18,613 nt of DNA from an uncultured Collinsella sp. GTDB lineage: Bacteria > Actinomycetota > Coriobacteriia > Coriobacteriales > Coriobacteriaceae. The stretch covers positions 1-18,613 of the forward strand of contig CABUHP010000010.1 in the NCBI GenBank assembly GCA_902491415.1. Direction: 5' to 3'. The position numbers were made by a program, and so were the translations under genes. Positions 1-5,591 of the stretch are shown piece by piece. Each line of letters starts with the position of its first letter. The stretch's first letter is position 1. The notes under the pieces were generated by a model. The model saw only the letters and a list, made by a program, of their open reading frames with translations. It did no database searches and had not been told where the DNA came from.

Positions 1-17
1 CGGGCTTGCGGGTGTTG

Positions 18-647
18 TCAAAGAACGACATCTGGCCCCGCCGATTTCGTGCATTCCGCATAGGTCAATGGGAACGAGGCCTTTAGCACCGCGCTTTTCT
101 GCACCGCCCAGCCGTTTTGACGCAGGAAACGCAGGTATTCTTCGCTTGTCCACCTGCTGTGGAGGGGGAATCCCGCCAAACTCATGAAAAAGGCTTTTAC
201 CTTGCCGGAAACCGAGTTTCCCGCGTGGGTGAAGGTTGGCGCGATGAGCACGCCGTCATCCTTCAGCACCCGCCTGATTTCTTGCAGGGCCTTTTCCGGA
301 TGCGGCACTATGTGAAGCGCGTTGGACGCGATCACCACTTCGAAGGACTTCTGTGCATAGGGCAGGCGGAACATATCTTGAACGGAAAAGTGCAGCTTTG
401 CGGATTGATTACCCCGCTTTGCCTCAAGGATCATCTTTGCAGAGGCGTCCGTAGCCTCGATGTGCGCCGCCGCATCCACGACGCTCTTTGCGATAAGCCC
501 CGTGCCGGTGGCAACCTCCAGTACGGTTTTTGCTTTCACTGCCGGCCGGATCAGCCCATACATCTTCTCATACGCCGCCCGGTCGTTTTGCATGAAACGG
601 TCGTACCGACTGGCATTCTTGTCCCAGAAGCCCTTGCGTTCGTGCAT
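18..647 (-). CDS. Class I SAM-dependent methyltransferase
   Basis: Predicted small-molecule or protein methyltransferase of the Methyltransf_11/25 type, cytoplasmic, substrate unknown. The SAM-binding motif I is visible as VLEVATGTG (about residues 42-50). An acidic residue in ATDAS (about D67) would bind the SAM ribose. A motif IV-like stretch, FEVVIASNALHIV, and the post-motif EIRRVLKDDGVLI follow in the usual order. Length (209 aa) is typical. I start at the ATG at 647 because a GGGGG run lies 8-12 bases upstream; an in-frame TTG at 662 would add five residues. The C-terminus after YAECTK is unusual and may be slightly altered. Upstream is an iron-box-like palindrome. Methyltransferases of this kind often accompany ferric-siderophore ABC transporters (established association), so an iron-linked role is my inference. 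Any partner gene would lie left of the window. Confidence 0.85.
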   Translation of the reverse strand: MHERKGFWDKNASRYDRFMQNDRAAYEKMYGLIRPAVKAKTVLEVATGTGLIAKSVVDAAAHIEATDASAKMILEAKRGNQSAKLHFSVQDMFRLPYAQKSFEVVIASNALHIVPHPEKALQEIRRVLKDDGVLIAPTFTHAGNSVSGKVKAFFMSLAGFPLHSRWTSEEYLRFLRQNGWAVQKSAVLKASFPLTYAECTKSAGPDVVL

Positions 648-664
648 GGCTATCGCCCCCAAAC

Positions 665-721
665 AGTTAGAGCCATCTAACTATAACACACGAATCATGC
701 AGTAAGTTAAGGCTAACCTTA
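665..721 (-). promoter_or_regulatory. Two palindromes, one DtxR/IdeR iron-box-like, before the methyltransferase
   Basis: Positions 703-721 read TAAGTTAAGGCTAACCTTA, which matches 15 of 19 bases of the DtxR/IdeR consensus TTAGGTTAGGCTAACCTAA, including the core AGGCTAACCT. A second palindrome at 665-682 has perfect 7-bp arms, AGTTAGA and TCTAACT, around GCCA. On the minus strand a weak promoter can be drawn between them (TTAACT, 18 bases, TTATAG), so the first palindrome would cover the -35 and the second would sit just after the -10. This suggests metal-dependent repression of the methyltransferase. The match is read directly; the regulation is inference. Confidence 0.5.
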
Positions 722-1099
722 TTTTCTTGGCTAAGACGCATCTCTTCGGTTTTCGCTTATAACGGCGCGAGTCAGATACTAGGCTGGAGCTGAAGAAGGA
801 GCTTGGCGGACAGGTAGGTCGATACTGGTTCCCGGAACGGTGATCCAGCCAATTACATCAGGGCTCTAGTCATGCAGGTAAACCCAATCCATGACGGGAA
901 ATAGGTTCTTTTCTCTAGCTCGACGTCTTTCGGAGCTTGACGATTTGGACTGATGGAGGTGAGAAGTCCCTCACCGCGCCAATACCAGACGATTGCGCTA
1001 TAGGCATCTCTCCGATCCTTTGAATCACCCCTTTTCACGCCACCCGCTACGAACCACGGCGGAAACCAGGGAGTGATTAAAGGAGCGACCTGCGGTTTT
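722..1099. other. Intergenic stretch without a recognisable gene
   Basis: About 380 bases in which I recognise no gene. A minus-strand open frame at 853-1038 (GTG start, 61 aa, containing YWRGEGLLTSIS and RTYFPSWIGFTC) has no ribosome-binding site and resembles no family I know. It could be a remnant of a decayed gene. The composition is closer to 50% GC than in the flanking genes. Confidence 0.4.
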
Positions 1100-1168
1100 G
1101 CGAATCAATTGAGTCATTCCTGAAATCGCGAATCAAGGGCCTGATTCGCCCAAATTGCGCACGAATCA
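1100..1168. repeat. Clustered (G)CGAATCA repeats with a perfect inverted pair
   Basis: GCGAATCA occurs at 1100-1107 and 1128-1135, CGAATCA at 1162-1168, and the reverse complement TGATTCGC at 1142-1149. The copies at 1128-1135 and 1142-1149 form a perfect 8-bp palindrome around AGGGCC. Four copies of one 7-8-mer in 69 bases suggest a multi-site operator or the residue of a repeated element. No T-run follows, so it is not an obvious terminator. Confidence 0.55.
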
Positions 1169-1203
1169 GCCCATAGGCGGTACGACACGACACGCATCGA
1201 CAA

Positions 1204-1230
1204 CACTCAGACTGGATTAGTCACTGAGTG
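1204..1230. repeat. Inverted repeat CACTCAG / CTGAGTG
   Basis: Perfect 7-bp arms at 1204-1210 and 1224-1230 flank 13 bases. Inside, ACT (1211-1213) can also pair with AGT (1219-1221) across a two-base bulge, giving a ten-pair stem. It lies about 20 bases before the proposed -35 of the flavoprotein gene, so it could be an activator or repressor site. Function unknown. Confidence 0.45.
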
Positions 1231-1251
1231 GGAGTAGCGAAAACGAGGCGA

Positions 1252-1281
1252 TTGATTAACTCCATTCGTTTTGGTTACAAG
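1252..1281 (+). promoter_or_regulatory. Possible promoter of the flavoprotein gene
   Basis: TTGATT (1252-1257) and TACAAG (1276-1281) are separated by 18 bases; each matches four of six consensus bases. The start site would fall near 1288, at the left edge of the hairpin described next. Weak match, chosen mainly by position. Confidence 0.3.
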
Positions 1282-1285
1282 AAAA

Positions 1286-1307
1286 CATGCTGCGCGCCTG
1301 CAGCATG
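1286..1307 (+). promoter_or_regulatory. 8-bp palindrome directly before the ribosome-binding site
   Basis: CATGCTGC (1286-1293) and GCAGCATG (1300-1307) are perfect inverted arms around GCGCCT. The ribosome-binding site AAGGAGAGGG starts at 1308, immediately after the right arm, and the ATG is at 1324. The element could be an operator at the transcription start or a leader hairpin affecting translation of the flavoprotein. Confidence 0.55.
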
Positions 1308-1323
1308 AAGGAGAGGGAATCCT

Positions 1324-1854
1324 ATGAAAATCGTTGTATTGAGCGGCAGCCCGCGTAAGGGCGCCAATACCGATACCATGGTCGAGGCGTTTGCCGAGAC
1401 CGCGCGTGAGGTCGGCCATACGGTCGAGGTCGTCCGCGTTGCCAGCAAGAAAATCGCTGGTTGCCTGGGGTGTCAGTATTGCTTCGCCCACGAGGGCAAT
1501 TGCGTGCAGAAAGATGACATGGCCGACGTGATCGAGTTGCTGAAAGGCGCCGATATGGTCGTCTTCGCCTCGCCTATCTACTGGTTCGATATCACCGCGC
1601 AGGAAAAGGCCGCCATCGACCGCCTGTACGTCTTTGGTGCTACGGGCTTCCCGTTCACCAAGACGGCCCTTTTGCTCGATAGCCACAGCGAGGGCGTCTA
1701 TGATGCGGCGATCGCTATGTACAAGTCAACCTGCGCGTACTGCAAGTGGGAGGACCAAGGCATTGTCACCATTAGCGGCATGACCGAGCGCGACAGCATG
1801 GCCTCCTCGCCCAAGTTGGAAGAGGTGCGCGAGCTCGCCCGCAAGCTCGCCTAA
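1324..1854 (+). CDS. Flavodoxin-fold NAD(P)H-dependent reductase with a four-cysteine motif
   Basis: Predicted FMN-binding oxidoreductase of the NADPH-dependent FMN reductase/iron-sulfur flavoprotein family, 176 aa. The N-terminal strand and phosphate loop MKIVVLSGSPRKGANT binds FMN phosphate, and SPIYWF (83-88) is the usual flavin-contact loop. Between them are C47-x2-C50-x2-C53-x6-C60, the compact cysteine motif that ligates a [4Fe-4S] cluster in archaeal and anaerobic iron-sulfur flavoproteins. A second pair, C137 and C140, lies near the C-terminus. The start is supported by AAGGAGAGGG six bases upstream. The gene seems to stand alone: a repeat-rich control region precedes it and an inverted repeat with a convergent gene follows. 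In anaerobes such proteins usually serve electron transfer, oxygen or quinone reduction; the exact substrate cannot be read here. Cluster binding is inferred from spacing only. Confidence 0.88.
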   Translation: MKIVVLSGSPRKGANTDTMVEAFAETAREVGHTVEVVRVASKKIAGCLGCQYCFAHEGNCVQKDDMADVIELLKGADMVVFASPIYWFDITAQEKAAIDRLYVFGATGFPFTKTALLLDSHSEGVYDAAIAMYKSTCAYCKWEDQGIVTISGMTERDSMASSPKLEEVRELARKLA

Positions 1855-1867
1855 GGACAAGAGGAGC

Positions 1868-1932
1868 GCATGGCAATCAGCACAAGCGGAAATGCTTGCT
1901 GCCCTTACCAAGAGGATTGCTGATTGCCATGC
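1868..1932. repeat. 15-bp perfect inverted repeat between convergent genes
   Basis: GCATGGCAATCAGCA (1868-1882) and TGCTGATTGCCATGC (1918-1932) are exact reverse complements around 35 bases. The inner part adds a second stem, CAAGC (1883-1887) with GCTTG (1894-1898). The element lies between the ends of two convergent genes (1854 and 1963), so it may be a bidirectional terminator, though there is no T-run on either side and the loop is long. It also encloses a 17-codon frame (1870-1923) with GAGGAG just before its ATG; the start and stop codons both fall within the arms, so I do not call it a gene. Confidence 0.6.
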
Positions 1933-1962
1933 AACGATGCTCCCGCGGACAATTCCGGTGTG

Positions 1963-3057
1963 CTAAAACGCCTTCTCGTTCAAGAATTCCCTGAACGCGG
2001 GGATGTCGAAGCCGACGAGGCCACGTCCACGTTCCCCGATAACGCCGTCCTCGAGAAGGCGGCGTTTGTATTGGCTTGCGTAGTTGCTGGCGACGCCCAT
2101 GCGTTTGGCTATCTCCGAGACCCTGCTGGGGCCAGAATCGGGCAGCATCGCGAGTAAAAACTCAATGTCTTTATCGGAAAGCTCTCGATAGGTCGTTTCG
2201 AGAATGCGATCACGCAGCTCCATGCGTGCGAGTAGGGAACCCTGCTGGACATCGGATGCACTGATTTGGGGCGAGTTCTCCGAAACATCCCAAGTGCGAT
2301 ATCCGACGAGCTGCATCATGTAGGGGAATCCGTCGACGGCCTTCACAGCATTCTCGAGCGCTTCTGGTGTGATTGAACGTCCTCCGGCCTCAACGGTTTT
2401 GCGAAACGCGTTTGCAATTTCAACGTCAGTGATTCGTCCTAACTGATGATATTGGGAACGCCTGAGGAACGAGACGGAATCGTTACGCAGCAACGCCGAT
2501 ACTTTGTAGGGCAGTCCTGCCATGAGTAGGGCAACTTTTTTACCTTCGCGTACAAAGTGCTGGTAAACAGAGGCAAATTGAAGCATTTCTTCGAGATCGA
2601 CGGTGACTTCATCGATGGTAATGAGAAGTCCGATGTCATGTTTTTCGAGTTGCTTAAAGATGCCATTCATGCGTGTGCGCCAGTTGCCCTGGACCTCTTG
2701 AGCATATGTCCAATCGATGCCCACTGGACCAATTTGAACGCCGTTTATGCGCGCATGAGGCTGTGAGAGGTAGCTATCTGCGGCTTCTTTGGTTCGCTCG
2801 ATAATATCTTCGAGCATGCCTGGCATGGCGGAGACATTTGCTGCGATCCAACCGTGTTCAAGCGCCGTTTCTGAAAGGAGCGAGAGAAGCGCCGTCTTGC
2901 CCGTTCCCCTTGCGCCCGTAAAAATAGTCGACAGGTTTGGATCTCCCGGGCCGTTGATAAAACCACGGTTGATGTCACGCAGAATATGCTCGCGACCCGC
3001 TAGAAAGGGAGGGATACTTCCGAACGTCGGGGTAAAGGGGTTCTTGCTGTACTCCAT
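1963..3057 (-). CDS. AAA-type ATPase with C-terminal winged helix
   Basis: Cytoplasmic P-loop ATPase of the STAND/archaeal-ATPase-like group, 364 aa, cellular role unknown. Visible parts in order: N-terminal FLAGREHILRDI (18-29), Walker A GARGTGKT (48-55), Walker B LLITIDE (144-150), an arginine-rich lid region around LRRSQYHQLG (198-207), and a winged-helix-like end (about 293-364) with SRVSEIAKRMGVASNYASQYKRR split over helices. I start at the ATG at 3057 because AAAGGAGACACC lies directly before it; the frame stays open 18 codons further upstream, but that stretch is the 19-bp tandem repeat. It is downstream of the topoisomerase genes on the same strand but separated by a strong terminator, so it has its own promoter. 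A decayed partial copy lies at 16721-16941, which shows that this ATPase family has moved or been duplicated here. The DNA-binding end suggests autoregulation through the repeats (inference). Confidence 0.85.
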   Translation of the reverse strand: MEYSKNPFTPTFGSIPPFLAGREHILRDINRGFINGPGDPNLSTIFTGARGTGKTALLSLLSETALEHGWIAANVSAMPGMLEDIIERTKEAADSYLSQPHARINGVQIGPVGIDWTYAQEVQGNWRTRMNGIFKQLEKHDIGLLITIDEVTVDLEEMLQFASVYQHFVREGKKVALLMAGLPYKVSALLRNDSVSFLRRSQYHQLGRITDVEIANAFRKTVEAGGRSITPEALENAVKAVDGFPYMMQLVGYRTWDVSENSPQISASDVQQGSLLARMELRDRILETTYRELSDKDIEFLLAMLPDSGPSRVSEIAKRMGVASNYASQYKRRLLEDGVIGERGRGLVGFDIPAFREFLNEKAF

Positions 3058-3069
3058 GGTGTCTCCTTT

Positions 3070-3121
3070 GCAAGTTGTGCTAATTTTTGCAAGTTTTGCT
3101 AATTTTTGCAAGTTTTGCTAA
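3070..3121. repeat. 19-bp tandem repeat in the ATPase leader
   Basis: The unit GCAAGTTTTGCTAATTTTT starts at 3070, 3089 and 3108; the first copy has one change (G for T at the eighth base region, GTTGTG) and the third is cut after GCTAA. The array is therefore about 2.7 units with an exact period of 19, close to two helical turns. It sits between the proposed promoter and the ribosome-binding site of the ATPase gene. Iteron-like protein-binding sites or a length-variable control array are the simplest readings. Confidence 0.8.
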
Positions 3122-3160
3122 CGACCGACCAAAGGGCATCGAAGCAGTGGCGCTGACATT

Positions 3161-3204
3161 TTTTAACGCAGAAAAATAAGCAGAAATCAATTAATCTGCG
3201 TTAA
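3161..3204 (-). promoter_or_regulatory. ATPase promoter framed by a 10-bp inverted repeat
   Basis: Perfect 10-bp arms, TTAACGCAGA (3163-3172) and TCTGCGTTAA (3195-3204), are separated by 22 AT-rich bases. On the minus strand a promoter fits across them: TTGATT (3190-3185), 18 bases, TTAAAA (3166-3161). One arm therefore overlaps the -10 element and the other lies just before the -35, as expected for a repressor operator. The palindrome is certain; the promoter assignment is moderate. Confidence 0.5.
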
Positions 3205-3210
3205 GAAATA

Positions 3211-3268
3211 GTTGAGAAGAAAAACGACGAGTCCCGGGCGCAATGTCGTTGCGCTCCGGGCCTCGTCG
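3211..3268 (-). terminator. Intrinsic terminator of the topoisomerase operon
   Basis: On the minus strand, CGACGAG pairs with CTCGTCG, CCCGG with CCGGG and GCGCAA with TTGCGC, around a CGACA loop, with one mismatch and one bulge. It is followed by TTTTTCTTC. It starts about 38 bases after the stop codon of the GyrA/ParC-like gene. It is the clearest terminator in the window and separates the ATPase from the topoisomerase transcript. Confidence 0.92.
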
Positions 3269-3305
3269 CTTTGCGAAGTATCTAACGGTCTCGTTGCCGT
3301 GGTAC

Positions 3306-5546
3306 CTAGTCAAACAAACTCGGCATGTCGTTTTCCTTCATGAGGGCACCGGCGGAGGGCAGGCTCTGCGCGGTGAACTTCTCGGCCGAGACGCCGGCGC
3401 CAAGGATCTCTTCGGTCGTGCCGACGGTGGTGACCAAGCGACCCTTCTTGGCTGTAAAGGCCTGGACGCCCTGCGTGTTGGTGGTCGTCTTGGTCTTGAG
3501 CAGCGACGTGTTGAAGTTCATCAAACGATAGTCGCTCGAGACCAGCGCGATGTCGCGATCTGTGTTGAGCACCTGGGCATACAGCAGCTTGCTGCCACCG
3601 TAGATGGCGTTCTTGAGGCGTTTGCGGTTGGTCTTGGTGACGTATCCAGAAAGCGCGACGCGCACCACGCGGCCGTTCTCAAAGACAAACAGCACGTCGG
3701 CCTTGTAATCCTCGGGGTCGATGACCCAGATGACACTCTCGTCGGGTTCCATCTCAAGATCGGTCGGCAGGTACGAGCCCAGCTGGGCCGACTTGGTATC
3801 CTCAAACGTCGCGACCTTGCACTTGTATACCTGACTCTTGTTGGTAAAGACCAGCAGCTCGTGGGTGTTGGAGGACGGGAACTCGATAAAGGGCTTATCG
3901 CCGTCCTTGTACTTGAGCGTGGTCGCCTTCTTGAGCACGCGGTCCGTCATCTTCTTAAGGTAGCCATCGCGCGAGAGCATGATGGTCACCGGGTACTCCT
4001 CGACCTCGGGCTCCAGGCTTACCTCGACGACCTCATGGGGCTCGATCCTGCCCGTGCGGCGCGGCATCACATATTTCTTGTTGACTGCTGCCAGCTCATC
4101 GCTGATGACCTTCTTGATGTTGTCTTCGCTCGAGAGAATCTCCTCAAGCTCGGCAATCTCACCCTCGAGCTTGGCGATGTCCTTGGTGCGGTTGAGGATG
4201 TACTCCTCGTTGATGTTGCGGAGCTTAAGTTCGGCAACAAACTCGGCCTGGGTCTCGTCGATGTCGAAACCCTTCATAAGGTTGGGCACGACTTCGGCTT
4301 CGAGCTTGGTGCCGCGGATGATGGCGATGGCCTTGTCGATGTCGAGCAAGATCGCCTCGAGGCCGTGCAGCAGGTGCAGGCGCTCGGACTTTTTGCCCAG
4401 GTCATAGTTAATGCGGCGACGTGTGGACTCAATACGCCACTTGACCCACTCGTGCAGGATCTGGCGCACGCCCATAACACGGGGATAGCCATCGACGAGC
4501 ACGTTGAAGTTGCACGAGAACGAATCCTGTAGCGTGGTCGAGCGATAGAGCTTGGCCATGAGCTTGTCGGGGTCGACGCCGCGCTTAAGGTCGATGGCGA
4601 TGCGCAGACCCGAAAGGTCTGTCTCGTCGCGGATGTCGGCGATCTCCTTGACCTTGCCTTCCTTGGAGAGCTTGACGATGCGTTCGATGATGACATCGGT
4701 CTTGGTGGTGTAGGGGATCTCGTAGACCTCGATGATGCGCTCTTCGGGAATCCAACGCCAGCGGGAGCGGATCTGGAAGCTGCCCAGGCCGGTCTCAATA
4801 ATCTTCTCCATCTCCTCGCGGCGGTAGATGATCTCGCCGCCGGTCGAGAAGTCGGGCATGGGCATGTACTCGAGCAGGTCGCAGTCGGGATCCTGCAGGT
4901 AGTGCATCGTGGCGGTGCAGACCTCGTTGAGGTTGAAGCCGCAGATGTCGGACGCCATGGCGACGCCGATGCCCTTGTTGGCCGAGACAAGGATGTTGGG
5001 GAACGTGGTGGGCAGCAGGCGCGGCTCCTTCATGGCACCGTCGTAGCTGTCGACGAAGTCGACCGGGTCCTTGTCGATGTCCTTGAAGATCTCGGCGCTG
5101 ATGGGGGAGAGCTTGGCCTCGGTATAACGCGAGGCGGCGTAGCTCAGGTCGCCCGAATAGTACTTGCCAAAGTTGCCCTTCGACTCTACGAAGGGGGCAA
5201 GAAGCGCCTCGTTGCCGGTGGCCAGACGCACCATCGTCTCGTAGATCGCGGCGTCGCCGTGCGGGTTGAGCTTCATGGTCTGGCCCACGATGTTGGCGCT
5301 CTTCTGGCGCTCGCCCTTGAGCAGACCCATCTTGTACATGGTGTAGAGCAGCTTGCGGTGCGAGGGCTTAAAGCCGTCGATCTCGGGGAACGCACGCGAG
5401 ACGTTGACGCTCATGGCGTAGGGCATGTAGTTGACCTCGAGCGTCTGCGTGATCGGCTGGTCGGTGACCTCGGAGTGCAGGCCGATGACGTTCTCGGCGT
5501 TGACCTGCTTTTTCTTTGGCTGGTTCTTCGTCTTCTTCTTTGCCAC
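3306..5546 (-). CDS. Type II DNA topoisomerase, GyrA/ParC-like subunit (noncanonical paralogue)
   Basis: DNA-cleaving subunit of a type IIA topoisomerase, 746 aa. The Lys-rich N-terminus is followed by MPYAMSVNVSRAFPEIDGFKPSHRK (split here: MPYAMSV 41-47, FKPSHRK 59-65), the winged-helix segment NPHGDAAIYET (94-104) and the catalytic R140-Y141 in AASRYTEA. A coiled-coil stretch lies at about 449-473, then a C-terminal beta-pinwheel from about residue 515. No GyrA box (QRRGGKG) is present; that place holds KKATTLKYKDGDK, so a gyrase wrapping activity is doubtful. Where E. coli GyrA has S83 and D87, this has A99 and E103. The start is GTG at 5546 with AAGAGG upstream. It lies 45 bp after its partner subunit. 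In Clostridia and Coriobacteriia such proteins occur besides true gyrase and topoisomerase IV (family knowledge). Often annotated parC or gyrA; neither name is secure. Confidence 0.9.
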   Translation of the reverse strand: MAKKKTKNQPKKKQVNAENVIGLHSEVTDQPITQTLEVNYMPYAMSVNVSRAFPEIDGFKPSHRKLLYTMYKMGLLKGERQKSANIVGQTMKLNPHGDAAIYETMVRLATGNEALLAPFVESKGNFGKYYSGDLSYAASRYTEAKLSPISAEIFKDIDKDPVDFVDSYDGAMKEPRLLPTTFPNILVSANKGIGVAMASDICGFNLNEVCTATMHYLQDPDCDLLEYMPMPDFSTGGEIIYRREEMEKIIETGLGSFQIRSRWRWIPEERIIEVYEIPYTTKTDVIIERIVKLSKEGKVKEIADIRDETDLSGLRIAIDLKRGVDPDKLMAKLYRSTTLQDSFSCNFNVLVDGYPRVMGVRQILHEWVKWRIESTRRRINYDLGKKSERLHLLHGLEAILLDIDKAIAIIRGTKLEAEVVPNLMKGFDIDETQAEFVAELKLRNINEEYILNRTKDIAKLEGEIAELEEILSSEDNIKKVISDELAAVNKKYVMPRRTGRIEPHEVVEVSLEPEVEEYPVTIMLSRDGYLKKMTDRVLKKATTLKYKDGDKPFIEFPSSNTHELLVFTNKSQVYKCKVATFEDTKSAQLGSYLPTDLEMEPDESVIWVIDPEDYKADVLFVFENGRVVRVALSGYVTKTNRKRLKNAIYGGSKLLYAQVLNTDRDIALVSSDYRLMNFNTSLLKTKTTTNTQGVQAFTAKKGRLVTTVGTTEEILGAGVSAEKFTAQSLPSAGALMKENDMPSLFD

Positions 5547-5591
5547 GATATCCTCTTGAACTTCTTATGGGCCGTCGTTATCGATTTGCTG

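Noticed and set aside
853..1038. 61-codon minus-strand frame as a gene
   Set aside because: GTG start without ribosome-binding site, no recognisable family, and no neighbour to support it.
3070..3121. 19-bp repeats as a short CRISPR array
   Set aside because: The units are directly tandem with no unique spacers, and no cas genes are nearby.
3306..5546. Naming the A subunit gyrA
   Set aside because: No GyrA box is visible in the C-terminal domain, and the partner subunit is equally unusual, so canonical gyrase is not supported.
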